The notes under the pieces are model-generated. The model saw only the letters and a list, made by a program, of their open reading frames with translations. It made no database searches and was not told the DNA's origin. A stretch of DNA of 6,886 nt from Synechococcaceae bacterium WB8_1B_136. GTDB lineage: Bacteria > Cyanobacteriota > Cyanobacteriia > PCC-6307 > Cyanobiaceae. Made by a program: the position numbers and the translations under genes. The stretch is taken from positions 1 to 6,886 of the forward strand of contig RGNC01000105.1 of the NCBI GenBank assembly GCA_010029175.1, in the 5' to 3' direction. Shown here in pieces: positions 1-5,981 of the stretch; the stretch's first letter is position 1; the number at the start of each line of letters is the position of its first letter.

Positions 1-170
1 GCAGCATCGCCGCCGCCCAGGGCAACACCGCCGGCTGGCTGGAACGCAACCGGCGGGTGGTGCAGCGCTACCAGGCCCTGGTGCGCTCCGCCGCCACCCT
101 CGATGCCCTGGTGGAACAGGAAGTGAGCAGCGGGCTCAAGGGCACCCCCAAACCAACGGAACCACTCTGA
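1..170 (+). CDS. 3' end of an unidentified gene (C-terminal 55 residues)
   Basis: A reading frame is open from the left edge (first full codon at position 3) to a TGA at 168-170, giving 55 C-terminal residues. The visible part contains GWLERNRRVVQRYQALV and looks like one or two amphipathic helices, ending in a short polar Thr/Pro/Lys tail. There are no cysteines, membrane segments or catalytic motifs. The pattern 'WL..N...V.R(W/Y)...(L/V)' faintly recalls the C-terminal helices of large NAD-dependent glutamate dehydrogenases, but this is from memory and too little is present to assign it. Codon use matches the downstream genes, with strong G/C at third positions, so it is probably a real coding end. 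The next gene starts 50 nt after the stop, with a hairpin in the gap. Confidence 0.65.
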   Translation, partial: SIAAAQGNTAGWLERNRRVVQRYQALVRSAATLDALVEQEVSSGLKGTPKPTEPL

Positions 171-182
171 ACCGCGGCGCAG

Positions 183-212
183 GCCAGCTCTGACAAGCTG
201 GGCGCACCTTTT
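183..212 (+). terminator. possible intrinsic terminator after the upstream gene
   Basis: A perfect 6-bp stem, CCAGCT (184-189) with AGCTGG (196-201), encloses a 6-nt loop CTGACA. TTTT follows at 209-212. The hairpin begins 13 nt after the upstream stop codon, as expected of a terminator. Against this, the stem is short and the T-run starts 7 nt after it instead of directly. It also ends only 8 nt before the ATG of the GH116 gene, so it could instead affect initiation there, or it may be chance. Confidence 0.33.
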
Positions 213-220
213 GTGGCTCC

Positions 221-2734
221 ATGGCGCGCTTCGGCCTCTCTGCCCTCCGGTCGCTGTTGTCGGGCAGGAGTGCCCGCCGTGCCGCCGGCCGCCCCTGGAG
301 CGCCCCCGCCGCCAGCTGGAGCCGCGCCCTGGGGCTGGGCTGGGACAAGCCCTACACGGTGCGCTACGCCAGCAACCTCGACGACGGCCCCAACCACGGC
401 ATGCCCCTGGGGGGCTTCGGGGCCGGCTGCATCGGCCGTGCCCCCGACGGCAGCTTCAACCTCTGGCACCTCGATGGCGGCGAGCACTGGTTCGGCACCC
501 TGCCCGACTGCCAGTTCGCCCTGTTTGAGAGCAATGGTGAGCAGCGCCGCGCCCACGCCCTGGCGGTAAAACCCCAAGCCGATGCCTCCCGCCCGGAGGC
601 CGGTGAACCCCTGAGCGCCTGGAGCTGGTACCCCGCCAGCACCCCCGAGCAGTCCACCGGCACCTACGCCGCCCGCTATCCCCTTAGCTGGAGCAGCTAT
701 GAGGGCGTGTTCGACGCCCAGGTGCGCTGCGAGGCCTTCAGCCCGATCCTCCCCGGCGACTACCAGCGCAGCAGCTATCCGCTGGCGGTGTTCCGCTGGA
801 CCCTCAGCAACCCCACGAACCGCCCCCTGGATCTCTCGCTGCTGCTGAGCTGGCGCAACACCACCGGCTGGTTCACCAACACCGATCCCGCCGCCGCCGT
901 TCACTTCCGCGACGACGGCAGCCCCGAACACAACTACGTGCCCGCCATCGGCAGCAGTGCGGGCCAGCGCAACCGCTGGGTGGACGAGGGCAGCCTGCGC
1001 GGCCTGCTGCTGGAGGGGGAGCGCTCCAACCCGATCGGCGAGGGGCAGGGCCAGTGGTGCATCGCCACCGAAGCTCAGCCGGGTGTGCGCATCCAGCGCT
1101 GCAGCCGCTGGAACCCCGCCGGCAGCGGCGCGGAGCTGTGGGAACCGTTCTCCCGCGATGGTTCGATTCCCGACAGCAACAACGACCGGGCCAGCGGCGC
1201 CAGCGATCCCGCCAGCGCGGCCCTGGCGGTGCGGTGTCACCTGGAGCCAGGCCAGTCGATCGAGATCCCCCTGGTGATCTGCTGGGATCTGCCGGTGACG
1301 GCCTTCGCCACGGGCACCCGCGCCCTGCGCCGCTACACCGACTTCTTTGGCGATGGCGGCGACAACGCCGCCGCCCTGGCCGCCGAGGCCCTGAGGGACT
1401 GGCGCAGCTGGCACCAGCAGATCGAGGCCTGGCAGCGGCCGGTGCTGGAGCGCACGGATCTGCCCGAGCCCCTGCGCATGGCCCTGTTCAACGAGCTCTA
1501 CGACCTGGCCTCGGGCGGCACCCTCTGGACCGCCGGCTCCAGTGCCGATCCCGTGGGCCGCTTCGGTGTGCTCGAGTGCCTCGACTACGCCTGGTACGAG
1601 AGCCTCGATGTGCGGCTCTACGGCTCCTTCGCGCTGCTGCAACTCTGGCCGGAGCTCGACAAGAGCGTGCTGCGCAGCTTTGCCCGCGCCATCCCGGCCG
1701 CCGATCCCACACCGCGGCCGATCGGCTGGTATTTCACCCAGGGCAAGGGCCGCGTTGAGGCCCCCCGCAAGGTGGCCGGCGCCACCCCCCACGACCTGGG
1801 GGCGCCCAATGAGCGGCCCTGGGATGCCAGCAACTACACCGCCTACCAGGACTGCAACCTCTGGAAAGACCTGGCCAGCGACTTCGTGCTGCAGGTGTGG
1901 CGCACCTTCAAGCTGGCCCCGAATGGCGAAGACCTGCGCTTCCTGGCCGACTGCTGGCCGGCCGCGGTGCAGGCCCTGCGGTATCTGAAAACGTTCGACG
2001 CCAACAACGACGGCCTGCCCGACAACGGCGGCGCCCCCGACCAGACCTTCGACGACTGGCCCCTGCAGGGGGTGAGCGCCTATTGCGGTGCCCTGTGGAT
2101 CGCCGCCCTGGAGGCGGCCTTGGCCATGGCACAGCAACTGCAGCTCGCCATGGGGCTGGATACGTCGAGCGAGCAGCGGGAATTCAGCGGCTGGCTGGAG
2201 CAATCCCGCGCCAACTTCGACCGGCTGCTGTGGAACGGCGAGTTTTACAACATCGATGCCGAGAGCGGCACGCCGGTGGTGATGGCCGATCAGCTCTGCG
2301 GCGATTTCTACGCCCGCCTGCTGGGGCTGCCCGCCGTGGTGGCCGATGAGCGAGCCCAGAGTGCCCTGAAGGCGGTGAAGGAGGCCTGCTTCGAGGGCTT
2401 CCAGGGCGGCCGGCTCGGGGTGGCCAATGGCCTGCGCCGCGACGGCACCCCCCTCGATCCCAAGGGCACCCACCCGCTGGAGGTGTGGACCGGCATCAAC
2501 TTCGGCCTGGCGGCCTACTACCGCCTGATGGGCGACGCCAACACCGCCTTCGCCATCACCGGCGCCGTGGTGCACCAGGTGTATGGCGGCGGCCTGCAGT
2601 TCCGCACCCCCGAGGCCATCACCGGCGTGAACACCTTCCGCGCCTGCCACTACCTGCGGGCGATGGCGATCTGGGCCCTCTGGGCCACCCACACCGGCTG
2701 GCAGCCGATCCCCGGCGCGGAGCGGGAGGCCTGA
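221..2734 (+). CDS. GH116 family beta-glucosidase (GBA2/non-lysosomal glucosylceramidase-like)
   Basis: This 837-residue protein matches GH116 along its length: an N-terminal beta-sandwich domain (about residues 42-380, opening with DGPNHGMPLGGFGAG) and a C-terminal (alpha/alpha)6 catalytic domain (the former DUF608, about 410-830). Family members hydrolyse beta-glucosides with retention of configuration. By recalled spacing to Thermoanaerobacterium TxGH116, the nucleophile is E452 (FGVLECLDY) and the acid/base is D611 (DQTFDDW). Sugar-binding positions also fit: D463, H524, T609, E754, E798, R807 and R813. All are present, so the enzyme should be active. No signal peptide or membrane helix is seen, so it is probably cytosolic. 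The first 41 residues are Arg-rich with no acidic residue. The ATG at 221 has no clear Shine-Dalgarno site, but no other in-frame ATG precedes the conserved region. Substrate is unknown; glucosyl lipids or glucosylated compatible solutes are guesses. A DUF3122 gene follows after 8 nt. Confidence 0.93.
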   Translation: MARFGLSALRSLLSGRSARRAAGRPWSAPAASWSRALGLGWDKPYTVRYASNLDDGPNHGMPLGGFGAGCIGRAPDGSFNLWHLDGGEHWFGTLPDCQFALFESNGEQRRAHALAVKPQADASRPEAGEPLSAWSWYPASTPEQSTGTYAARYPLSWSSYEGVFDAQVRCEAFSPILPGDYQRSSYPLAVFRWTLSNPTNRPLDLSLLLSWRNTTGWFTNTDPAAAVHFRDDGSPEHNYVPAIGSSAGQRNRWVDEGSLRGLLLEGERSNPIGEGQGQWCIATEAQPGVRIQRCSRWNPAGSGAELWEPFSRDGSIPDSNNDRASGASDPASAALAVRCHLEPGQSIEIPLVICWDLPVTAFATGTRALRRYTDFFGDGGDNAAALAAEALRDWRSWHQQIEAWQRPVLERTDLPEPLRMALFNELYDLASGGTLWTAGSSADPVGRFGVLECLDYAWYESLDVRLYGSFALLQLWPELDKSVLRSFARAIPAADPTPRPIGWYFTQGKGRVEAPRKVAGATPHDLGAPNERPWDASNYTAYQDCNLWKDLASDFVLQVWRTFKLAPNGEDLRFLADCWPAAVQALRYLKTFDANNDGLPDNGGAPDQTFDDWPLQGVSAYCGALWIAALEAALAMAQQLQLAMGLDTSSEQREFSGWLEQSRANFDRLLWNGEFYNIDAESGTPVVMADQLCGDFYARLLGLPAVVADERAQSALKAVKEACFEGFQGGRLGVANGLRRDGTPLDPKGTHPLEVWTGINFGLAAYYRLMGDANTAFAITGAVVHQVYGGGLQFRTPEAITGVNTFRACHYLRAMAIWALWATHTGWQPIPGAEREA
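2725..2729 (+). promoter_or_regulatory. possible Shine-Dalgarno site for the DUF3122 gene
   Basis: GGAGG (within GGGAGG at 2724-2729) lies in the last codons of the GH116 gene, with 13 nt between it and the ATG at 2743. The spacing is longer than the usual 5-9 nt. It is still the best anti-SD match near any start in this window, and it supports 2743 as the start. Confidence 0.4.
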
Positions 2735-2742
2735 TCGTCGCC

Positions 2743-3285
2743 ATGGCACGCCTGCTCCACCTGCTGCTGCCGCCGCCGTTGAACCGCCTCTGGGCGGCCC
2801 TGTTGGGCTGCCTGCTGCTGGCCCTGATGGCGGCACCCAGCCCGGCCATGGCCCAGATCCATGCCCACCCGGATGAGAACGGCACCCCGGTGGTGCGCAG
2901 CCTGGAGAGCCTCAGGGATCTCGACTACCAGAGCTGGCAGGCGGTGGCCTACCGCCAGGGCCCGCCCGGCGGGCCGCTGATCCTGCGGATCGTGGGCTAT
3001 CCGGGCAAGGTGCGCCTTGATCACCCCACCGCGCTGCTGGTGCGCTCCGGTCGCCAGAGCTGGCAACTGCCCGACATCACCACAGCCAACCCCACCCTTG
3101 CGGCCGATGGCCGCGATGCCGCCGCCGAGTTCAACCTGGCGCCGCTGATCGACAGCCTGAGCCAGAACCGCCCCCTGCGGCTGGAACTGCCGGGGGTGTT
3201 CGTGGAACTGCCCGTACCGCCCTATGTGGTGGCGGAATGGCGCAGCCTCAGCAGCTGGACCGAGGCCAGCGCCGGCGGCCCATGA
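2743..3285 (+). CDS. secreted DUF3122 family protein
   Basis: The 180-residue product opens with a classic Sec signal peptide: a short basic and polar start, a hydrophobic core at about residues 16-31, then a likely signal peptidase I cut after A37 (PSPAMA | QIHAHPDENG). The mature part, about 143 residues, has no cysteine and no further membrane segment. It carries the DUF3122 pattern as I recall it: VVRSLESLRDLDYQSWQ near residue 50, a central 'PLILRIVGYPG' strand region, and a C-terminal 'LELPGVFVELPVPPYVVAEW'. The family is known mainly from cyanobacteria and its function is unknown; a periplasmic or lumenal location is inferred from the signal peptide alone. The gene starts 8 nt after the GH116 stop, and its TGA overlaps the ribD start as ATGA, so co-translation with both neighbours is likely. 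ATG 2743 was chosen because it gives a complete signal peptide. Confidence 0.85.
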   Translation: MARLLHLLLPPPLNRLWAALLGCLLLALMAAPSPAMAQIHAHPDENGTPVVRSLESLRDLDYQSWQAVAYRQGPPGGPLILRIVGYPGKVRLDHPTALLVRSGRQSWQLPDITTANPTLAADGRDAAAEFNLAPLIDSLSQNRPLRLELPGVFVELPVPPYVVAEWRSLSSWTEASAGGP

Positions 3286-4382
3286 TCGACGGCCCCAGCC
3301 CTCCCCCCAGCCCCTGGATGCCCTGGATGCGGCGGGCCCTGCAGCTGGCGGCCCTGGGCCGCGGCCGCACCAGCCCCAACCCCCTGGTGGGCTGCGTGGT
3401 GCTCGATGCCGCTGGCCAGCTGGTGGGTGAGGGCTTTCATCCGCGGGCCGGTGCGCCCCACGCCGAGGTGCACACCCTGCGCCAGGCCGGCGAGCGGGCC
3501 CGGGGCGGCACGGCGGTGGTGACCCTCGAACCCTGTTGCCACCACGGCCGCACGCCCCCCTGCACGGAAGCCCTGCTGGCGGCCGGGGTGCGGCGGGTGG
3601 TGGTGGCCATGGCCGACCCCGATCCACGGGTGAGCGGCCAGGGGCTGGCCCAGCTGCGGGCGGCGGGCCTGGAGCTGATCACGGGCGTCGGCGAGGCTGA
3701 AGCCCGCCAGCTGAACCGGGCCTTCATCCATCGCCTCAGCAGCGGCCGGCCCTTCGGGATCCTGAAGTGGGCCATGAGCGCCGATGGCCGCACGGCCCTC
3801 CCCAACGGCTCCAGCCAGTGGATCAGCGGGGCTGAGGCGCGCGCCTGGGTGCATCGGCTGCGGGCCAGCTGCGATGCCGTGATCGTGGGCGGCGGCACCG
3901 TGCGGGCCGACGATCCCCTGCTCACCTCCCGCGGCCAGCGCCAGCCCGAGCCGCTGCGGGTGGTGCTGAGCCGCGGCCTGGAGCTGCCTGAAACGGCCCA
4001 GCTGTGGGATCAGGGCCCCGCCCCCACCCTTGTGGCCCATGGCGCTGGCGTGAGTGCCCAGCGGCGCTCGCTGCTGGATGCCCGGCGGGTGGAGCGGCTG
4101 GTGCTGGACCCCTGCGGCCCGCGGGCACTTCTGGAGGAGCTGGCCCGGCGGGGCTGCAACCAGGTGCTGTGGGAATGCGGCCCAGACCTGGCGGCTGCGG
4201 CGATCCGCGAGGGCTGCGTGCAGCAGATCACCTCGGTGATGGCGGCCAAGCTGCTGGGGGGCAACGCCGCCCGCACGCCCCTGGGGGATCTGCAGCTGAT
4301 CGATGTGAACGCGGCGGAGCCATGGCCGCAGCAACGGCTTCAGCGCCTCGGCCCTGACCTGCTCTGGACGCTCTCGGCCTGA
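3282..4382 (+). CDS. ribD: bifunctional riboflavin biosynthesis protein RibD (pyrimidine deaminase/reductase)
   Basis: RibD performs two cytosolic steps of riboflavin synthesis: deamination of 2,5-diamino-6-ribosylamino-4(3H)-pyrimidinone 5'-phosphate, then NADPH-dependent reduction of its ribosyl side chain. The 366-residue length is normal. The N-terminal deaminase domain (about 13-150) has the zinc site H60-A-E62 and P-C85-x8-C94 (PCCHHGRTPPC), with E62 as the proton shuttle. The reductase domain (about 157-366) begins at RPFGILKWAMSADGR and contains GGGTVRADDPLL (203-214) and the nucleotide-binding segment WECGPDLAAA; the usual EGG is ECG here, which I believe is common in cyanobacteria. 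The ATG at 3282 overlaps the DUF3122 stop (ATGA), implying translational coupling; the frame is open further upstream, but those codons lie inside DUF3122. Other rib genes are not in the window, as is usual for dispersed cyanobacterial rib genes. Confidence 0.97.
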   Translation: MIDGPSPPPSPWMPWMRRALQLAALGRGRTSPNPLVGCVVLDAAGQLVGEGFHPRAGAPHAEVHTLRQAGERARGGTAVVTLEPCCHHGRTPPCTEALLAAGVRRVVVAMADPDPRVSGQGLAQLRAAGLELITGVGEAEARQLNRAFIHRLSSGRPFGILKWAMSADGRTALPNGSSQWISGAEARAWVHRLRASCDAVIVGGGTVRADDPLLTSRGQRQPEPLRVVLSRGLELPETAQLWDQGPAPTLVAHGAGVSAQRRSLLDARRVERLVLDPCGPRALLEELARRGCNQVLWECGPDLAAAAIREGCVQQITSVMAAKLLGGNAARTPLGDLQLIDVNAAEPWPQQRLQRLGPDLLWTLSA

Positions 4383-4423
4383 AGGCTCGTCAGGGTGCAC
4401 GGTTCAGGGTGCACGGTCAGCCT
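4383..4423. terminator. possible bidirectional stem-loop between convergent ribD and channel genes
   Basis: The convergent junction can fold. The two GTGCAC copies (4395-4400 and 4409-4414) pair as a 6-bp stem with an 8-nt loop, and an outer AGGCT (4383-4387)/AGCCT (4419-4423) pair can add 5 bp. No T-run follows on either strand, and the last part overlaps the end of the channel gene. The position fits a shared terminator, but the fold is a direct consequence of duplicating a palindrome, so the evidence is weak. Confidence 0.25.
4390..4417. repeat. perfect 14-bp tandem duplication at the ribD/channel junction
   Basis: TCAGGGTGCACGGT occurs twice in a row (4390-4403 and 4404-4417), followed by CAG, the start of a partial third copy. 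The second copy contains the last codons and stop of the minus-strand channel gene (TCA at 4404-4406 read as TGA). The first copy lies in the 21-nt gap after that stop. Each unit contains the palindrome GTGCAC. It looks like a recent slippage duplication that leaves both proteins unchanged. Confidence 0.95.
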
Positions 4424-5171
4424 CCTCCACCTCCTGTTCCACCCCCTGCACCGTGTAGCGACTGATCAGCAGGCCCATCACCACCGCCAGGTAGATGGTG
4501 CCGGCCACGGAGACGGTCACGCTGGCGATCTGCGCCGGAGGCGTCACGGGATAGATGTCGCCGAAGCCCACGGTGGTGAGGCACACAAAGGCGAAGTAGT
4601 TGAGCCGCATGAAATCCAGCTGCCACACCAGCTCGGTGCGGTCGGCGCTGAGGTGATCGCTTAGCAGGGAGGTGCTCGGCATGCCGTGCACGCTGCCGAA
4701 GCTGCCGCTGGTGATGGTTTCCAGGGCGCTGAACAACAGGCCGGCCGTGAGACCCATCAGCAGGTACCCCGCCAGCGCCCCCATCAGCACCCGACCGTTC
4801 ACCACGCGCTCGAAGGCCAGGCCGCGCACCAGCCGCAGGGTGCTCCAACCCACAAACGCGGTCCACAGCACCAGCAGGGTGATGCCGGTGCTGATCAGGG
4901 CCAGGGGGGTGAGATACCAGAGCAGCCCGGACACCAGGGCCGCCAGGCCCAGGGCGATGTAGAGGCGGCGGGGCCAGCCGGCGAAGGGCACCTGGCCCAG
5001 GGGCTGCCCCAGCCCCCGGATCATCACCAGGGGCAGCAGGTTGTAGCCGATCGAGCCCAGGCGGTTCCAGCCGTTGGGGAGGGCAAAGCTGGCCATCAAC
5101 AGCACACACAGCACCAGCAGCCGCCGGTAGCAGATGTGGCGGCGCCGCAGGGCTGGCGAGTCGGGCGGCAC
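4404..5171 (-). CDS. potassium-channel-like membrane protein (ion transport 2 pore domain)
   Basis: The protein has a C-terminal K+-channel pore domain: a membrane helix, a pore loop with selectivity filter TTVGFGD (residues 199-205 from the chosen start), and a final helix at about 215-238. Upstream are hydrophobic segments at about 17-32, 39-52 (weak), 69-90, 90-113 and 128-150, so the fold is probably six-helix. There is no regular arginine ladder, so voltage sensing is not evident. A turret of about 40 residues (151-190) separates the fifth segment from the pore. The tail is short and acidic (EQEVEEAD), with no RCK/TrkA domain in this chain. The start is uncertain: GTG at 5171 (255 aa) excludes a palindrome at 5187-5205, while GTG at 5243 (279 aa) would overlap the upstream SRAP stop as GTGA, and TTG 5189 is also possible. 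It is probably co-transcribed with the SRAP gene. Confidence 0.85.
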   Translation of the reverse strand: MPPDSPALRRRHICYRRLLVLCVLLMASFALPNGWNRLGSIGYNLLPLVMIRGLGQPLGQVPFAGWPRRLYIALGLAALVSGLLWYLTPLALISTGITLLVLWTAFVGWSTLRLVRGLAFERVVNGRVLMGALAGYLLMGLTAGLLFSALETITSGSFGSVHGMPSTSLLSDHLSADRTELVWQLDFMRLNYFAFVCLTTVGFGDIYPVTPPAQIASVTVSVAGTIYLAVVMGLLISRYTVQGVEQEVEEADRAP

Positions 5172-5186
5172 GGGGGCGGAGAGTGG

Positions 5187-5205
5187 CAATCGGGTGTTCC
5201 GATTG
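5187..5205. other. perfect 7-bp inverted repeat between SRAP and channel genes
   Basis: CAATCGG (5187-5193) and CCGATTG (5199-5205) are exact reverse complements separated by 5 nt. The element lies 34 nt below the SRAP stop (5240), and its left end is 15 nt upstream of the candidate channel start at 5171. It could be a hairpin in the shared message, a protein-binding site, or a coincidence. There is no T-run to make it an intrinsic terminator. If the channel truly starts at 5243, it is inside the coding region. Confidence 0.5.
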
Positions 5206-5239
5206 TGGGGCGAATCAGCGCCCCTGGCCCCCCAACCGC

Positions 5240-5887
5240 TCACCGAAACAGAGACAACTGATCCACTGGAGTGGGATCTCCACCCACCAGCTCCCACCCC
5301 TGCGGATCCCAGCCCGCCATCAACGGCTGCAGGGCCCGCAGGGCCGGCCCATCGGCGGGGGCCATCCAGGCCTCCTCCAGCCCATCGGGAATCAGCACGG
5401 GCATGCGGTTGTGCAGCGGGGCGATCAGGGCGTTGGGCGCCGTGGTGAGCACGCAGCAACTCTCCAGCTCACTGCCATCGGGGCCGATCCAGCGATCCCA
5501 CACCCCCGCCAACCAGAACAGGCCCCGATCACGGCGGCGGATCAGCCGGCCCTTCTCGTAGAAGCCATCGGCCGGCAGCAGGCAGCGGCGATGGCGCCAG
5601 GGCCCACGGAAGCTGGCCTTCTCCGCCACCGTTTCACTGCGGGCATTGAACGGGCGCTGGCCGGCGCCATGGCGGCCCAGGGGATCCTTGCTCCACTCCG
5701 GCAGCAGGCCCCAGAGCATCAGCGCGGGGCCGATCTGGCCATGCTCCTGGCGCAGCACCAGCACCGGATCCCCTGGCTGCACCAGCGGCCGGGGGGCGTA
5801 GTGGGCGGCCAGTCCAGCCGGCAGCTCACCCCCCAGGCGGGGCAGCAGCCGATCGATGGCGGCGGTGAGGGCAAAGCGGCCGCACAT
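5240..5887 (-). CDS. SRAP/HMCES-family abasic-site crosslinking protein (YedK-like)
   Basis: Proteins of this family form a covalent thiazolidine link through their N-terminal cysteine with abasic sites in single-stranded DNA, which shields them at replication forks. The 215-residue length is typical. All four key residues are visible: C2 (MCGRF, exposed once Met is removed), N81 (FNARSE), E111 (DGFYE) and H159 ([10 protein letters not shown]); they match C2, N75, E105 and H160 of E. coli YedK as I recall them. The start is fixed by the need for Cys at position 2. One departure: the usual GFYEW reads GFYEK here (K112). No signal peptide or other domain is present. It is divergent from ftsH across 94 nt and leads a pair with the channel gene. 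No recognisable cyanobacterial LexA site lies upstream, so SOS control is not supported. Confidence 0.96.
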   Translation of the reverse strand: MCGRFALTAAIDRLLPRLGGELPAGLAAHYAPRPLVQPGDPVLVLRQEHGQIGPALMLWGLLPEWSKDPLGRHGAGQRPFNARSETVAEKASFRGPWRHRRCLLPADGFYEKGRLIRRRDRGLFWLAGVWDRWIGPDGSELESCCVLTTAPNALIAPLHNRMPVLIPDGLEEAWMAPADGPALRALQPLMAGWDPQGWELVGGDPTPVDQLSLFR

Positions 5888-5981
5888 GCAGGCGTGGGGG
5901 CTGGTGGCGGAGGCGTTCGGTTGTCACCCCCGCGCAAACGAGGTGCGACGCCTAGTTTGGGCCCATTCAGCTCTTTGCCGC
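5888..5981. promoter_or_regulatory. divergent intergenic region, SRAP gene / ftsH
   Basis: These 94 nt separate two outward-facing genes and must hold at least the SRAP promoter and probably that of ftsH. On the plus strand TTGTCA (5921-5926) resembles a -35 box and TAGTTT (5953-5958) a -10 box, but they are 26 nt apart, too far for one standard promoter. An 8-bp palindrome TGGGCCCA lies at 5958-5965. Neither start has a clear Shine-Dalgarno sequence. I cannot name a specific promoter or operator. Confidence 0.4.

Noticed and set aside
1..170. Assigning the upstream fragment to NAD-dependent glutamate dehydrogenase
   Set aside because: The resemblance rests on a few helix positions in 55 residues; a search with the full gene would be needed.
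2743..2814. Possible lipoprotein signal (LLGC, Cys23) in the DUF3122 protein
   Set aside because: The Cys lies in the middle of the hydrophobic core, with more hydrophobic residues and a good AMA|Q cut site after it; the -2 residue is also atypical for a lipobox.
68..2836. 922-codon open frame on the minus strand, antisense to the GH116 gene
   Set aside because: Its translation is dominated by Gly, Ala, Gln, His and Val without any recognisable domain, and it lies exactly opposite a well-supported gene. High GC with strong third-position G/C bias removes stops from the antisense frame.
2650..3627. 325-codon minus-strand open frame across DUF3122 and early ribD
   Set aside because: Pro/Gly/Arg-rich shadow translation spanning two real genes on the other strand.
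3222..4400. 392-codon open frame on the minus strand, antisense to ribD
   Set aside because: Same low-complexity Gly/Ala/His/Gln composition, no motif, and fully opposite a RibD with complete active sites.
5921..5958. TTGTCA and TAGTTT as a paired -35/-10 promoter for ftsH
   Set aside because: The spacing is 26 nt, well outside the 16-18 nt range; they are listed only as isolated hints.
5888..5981. LexA/SOS box upstream of the SRAP gene
   Set aside because: I found no sequence resembling the cyanobacterial LexA consensus (RGTAC-N3-DGTWCB) in the intergenic region.
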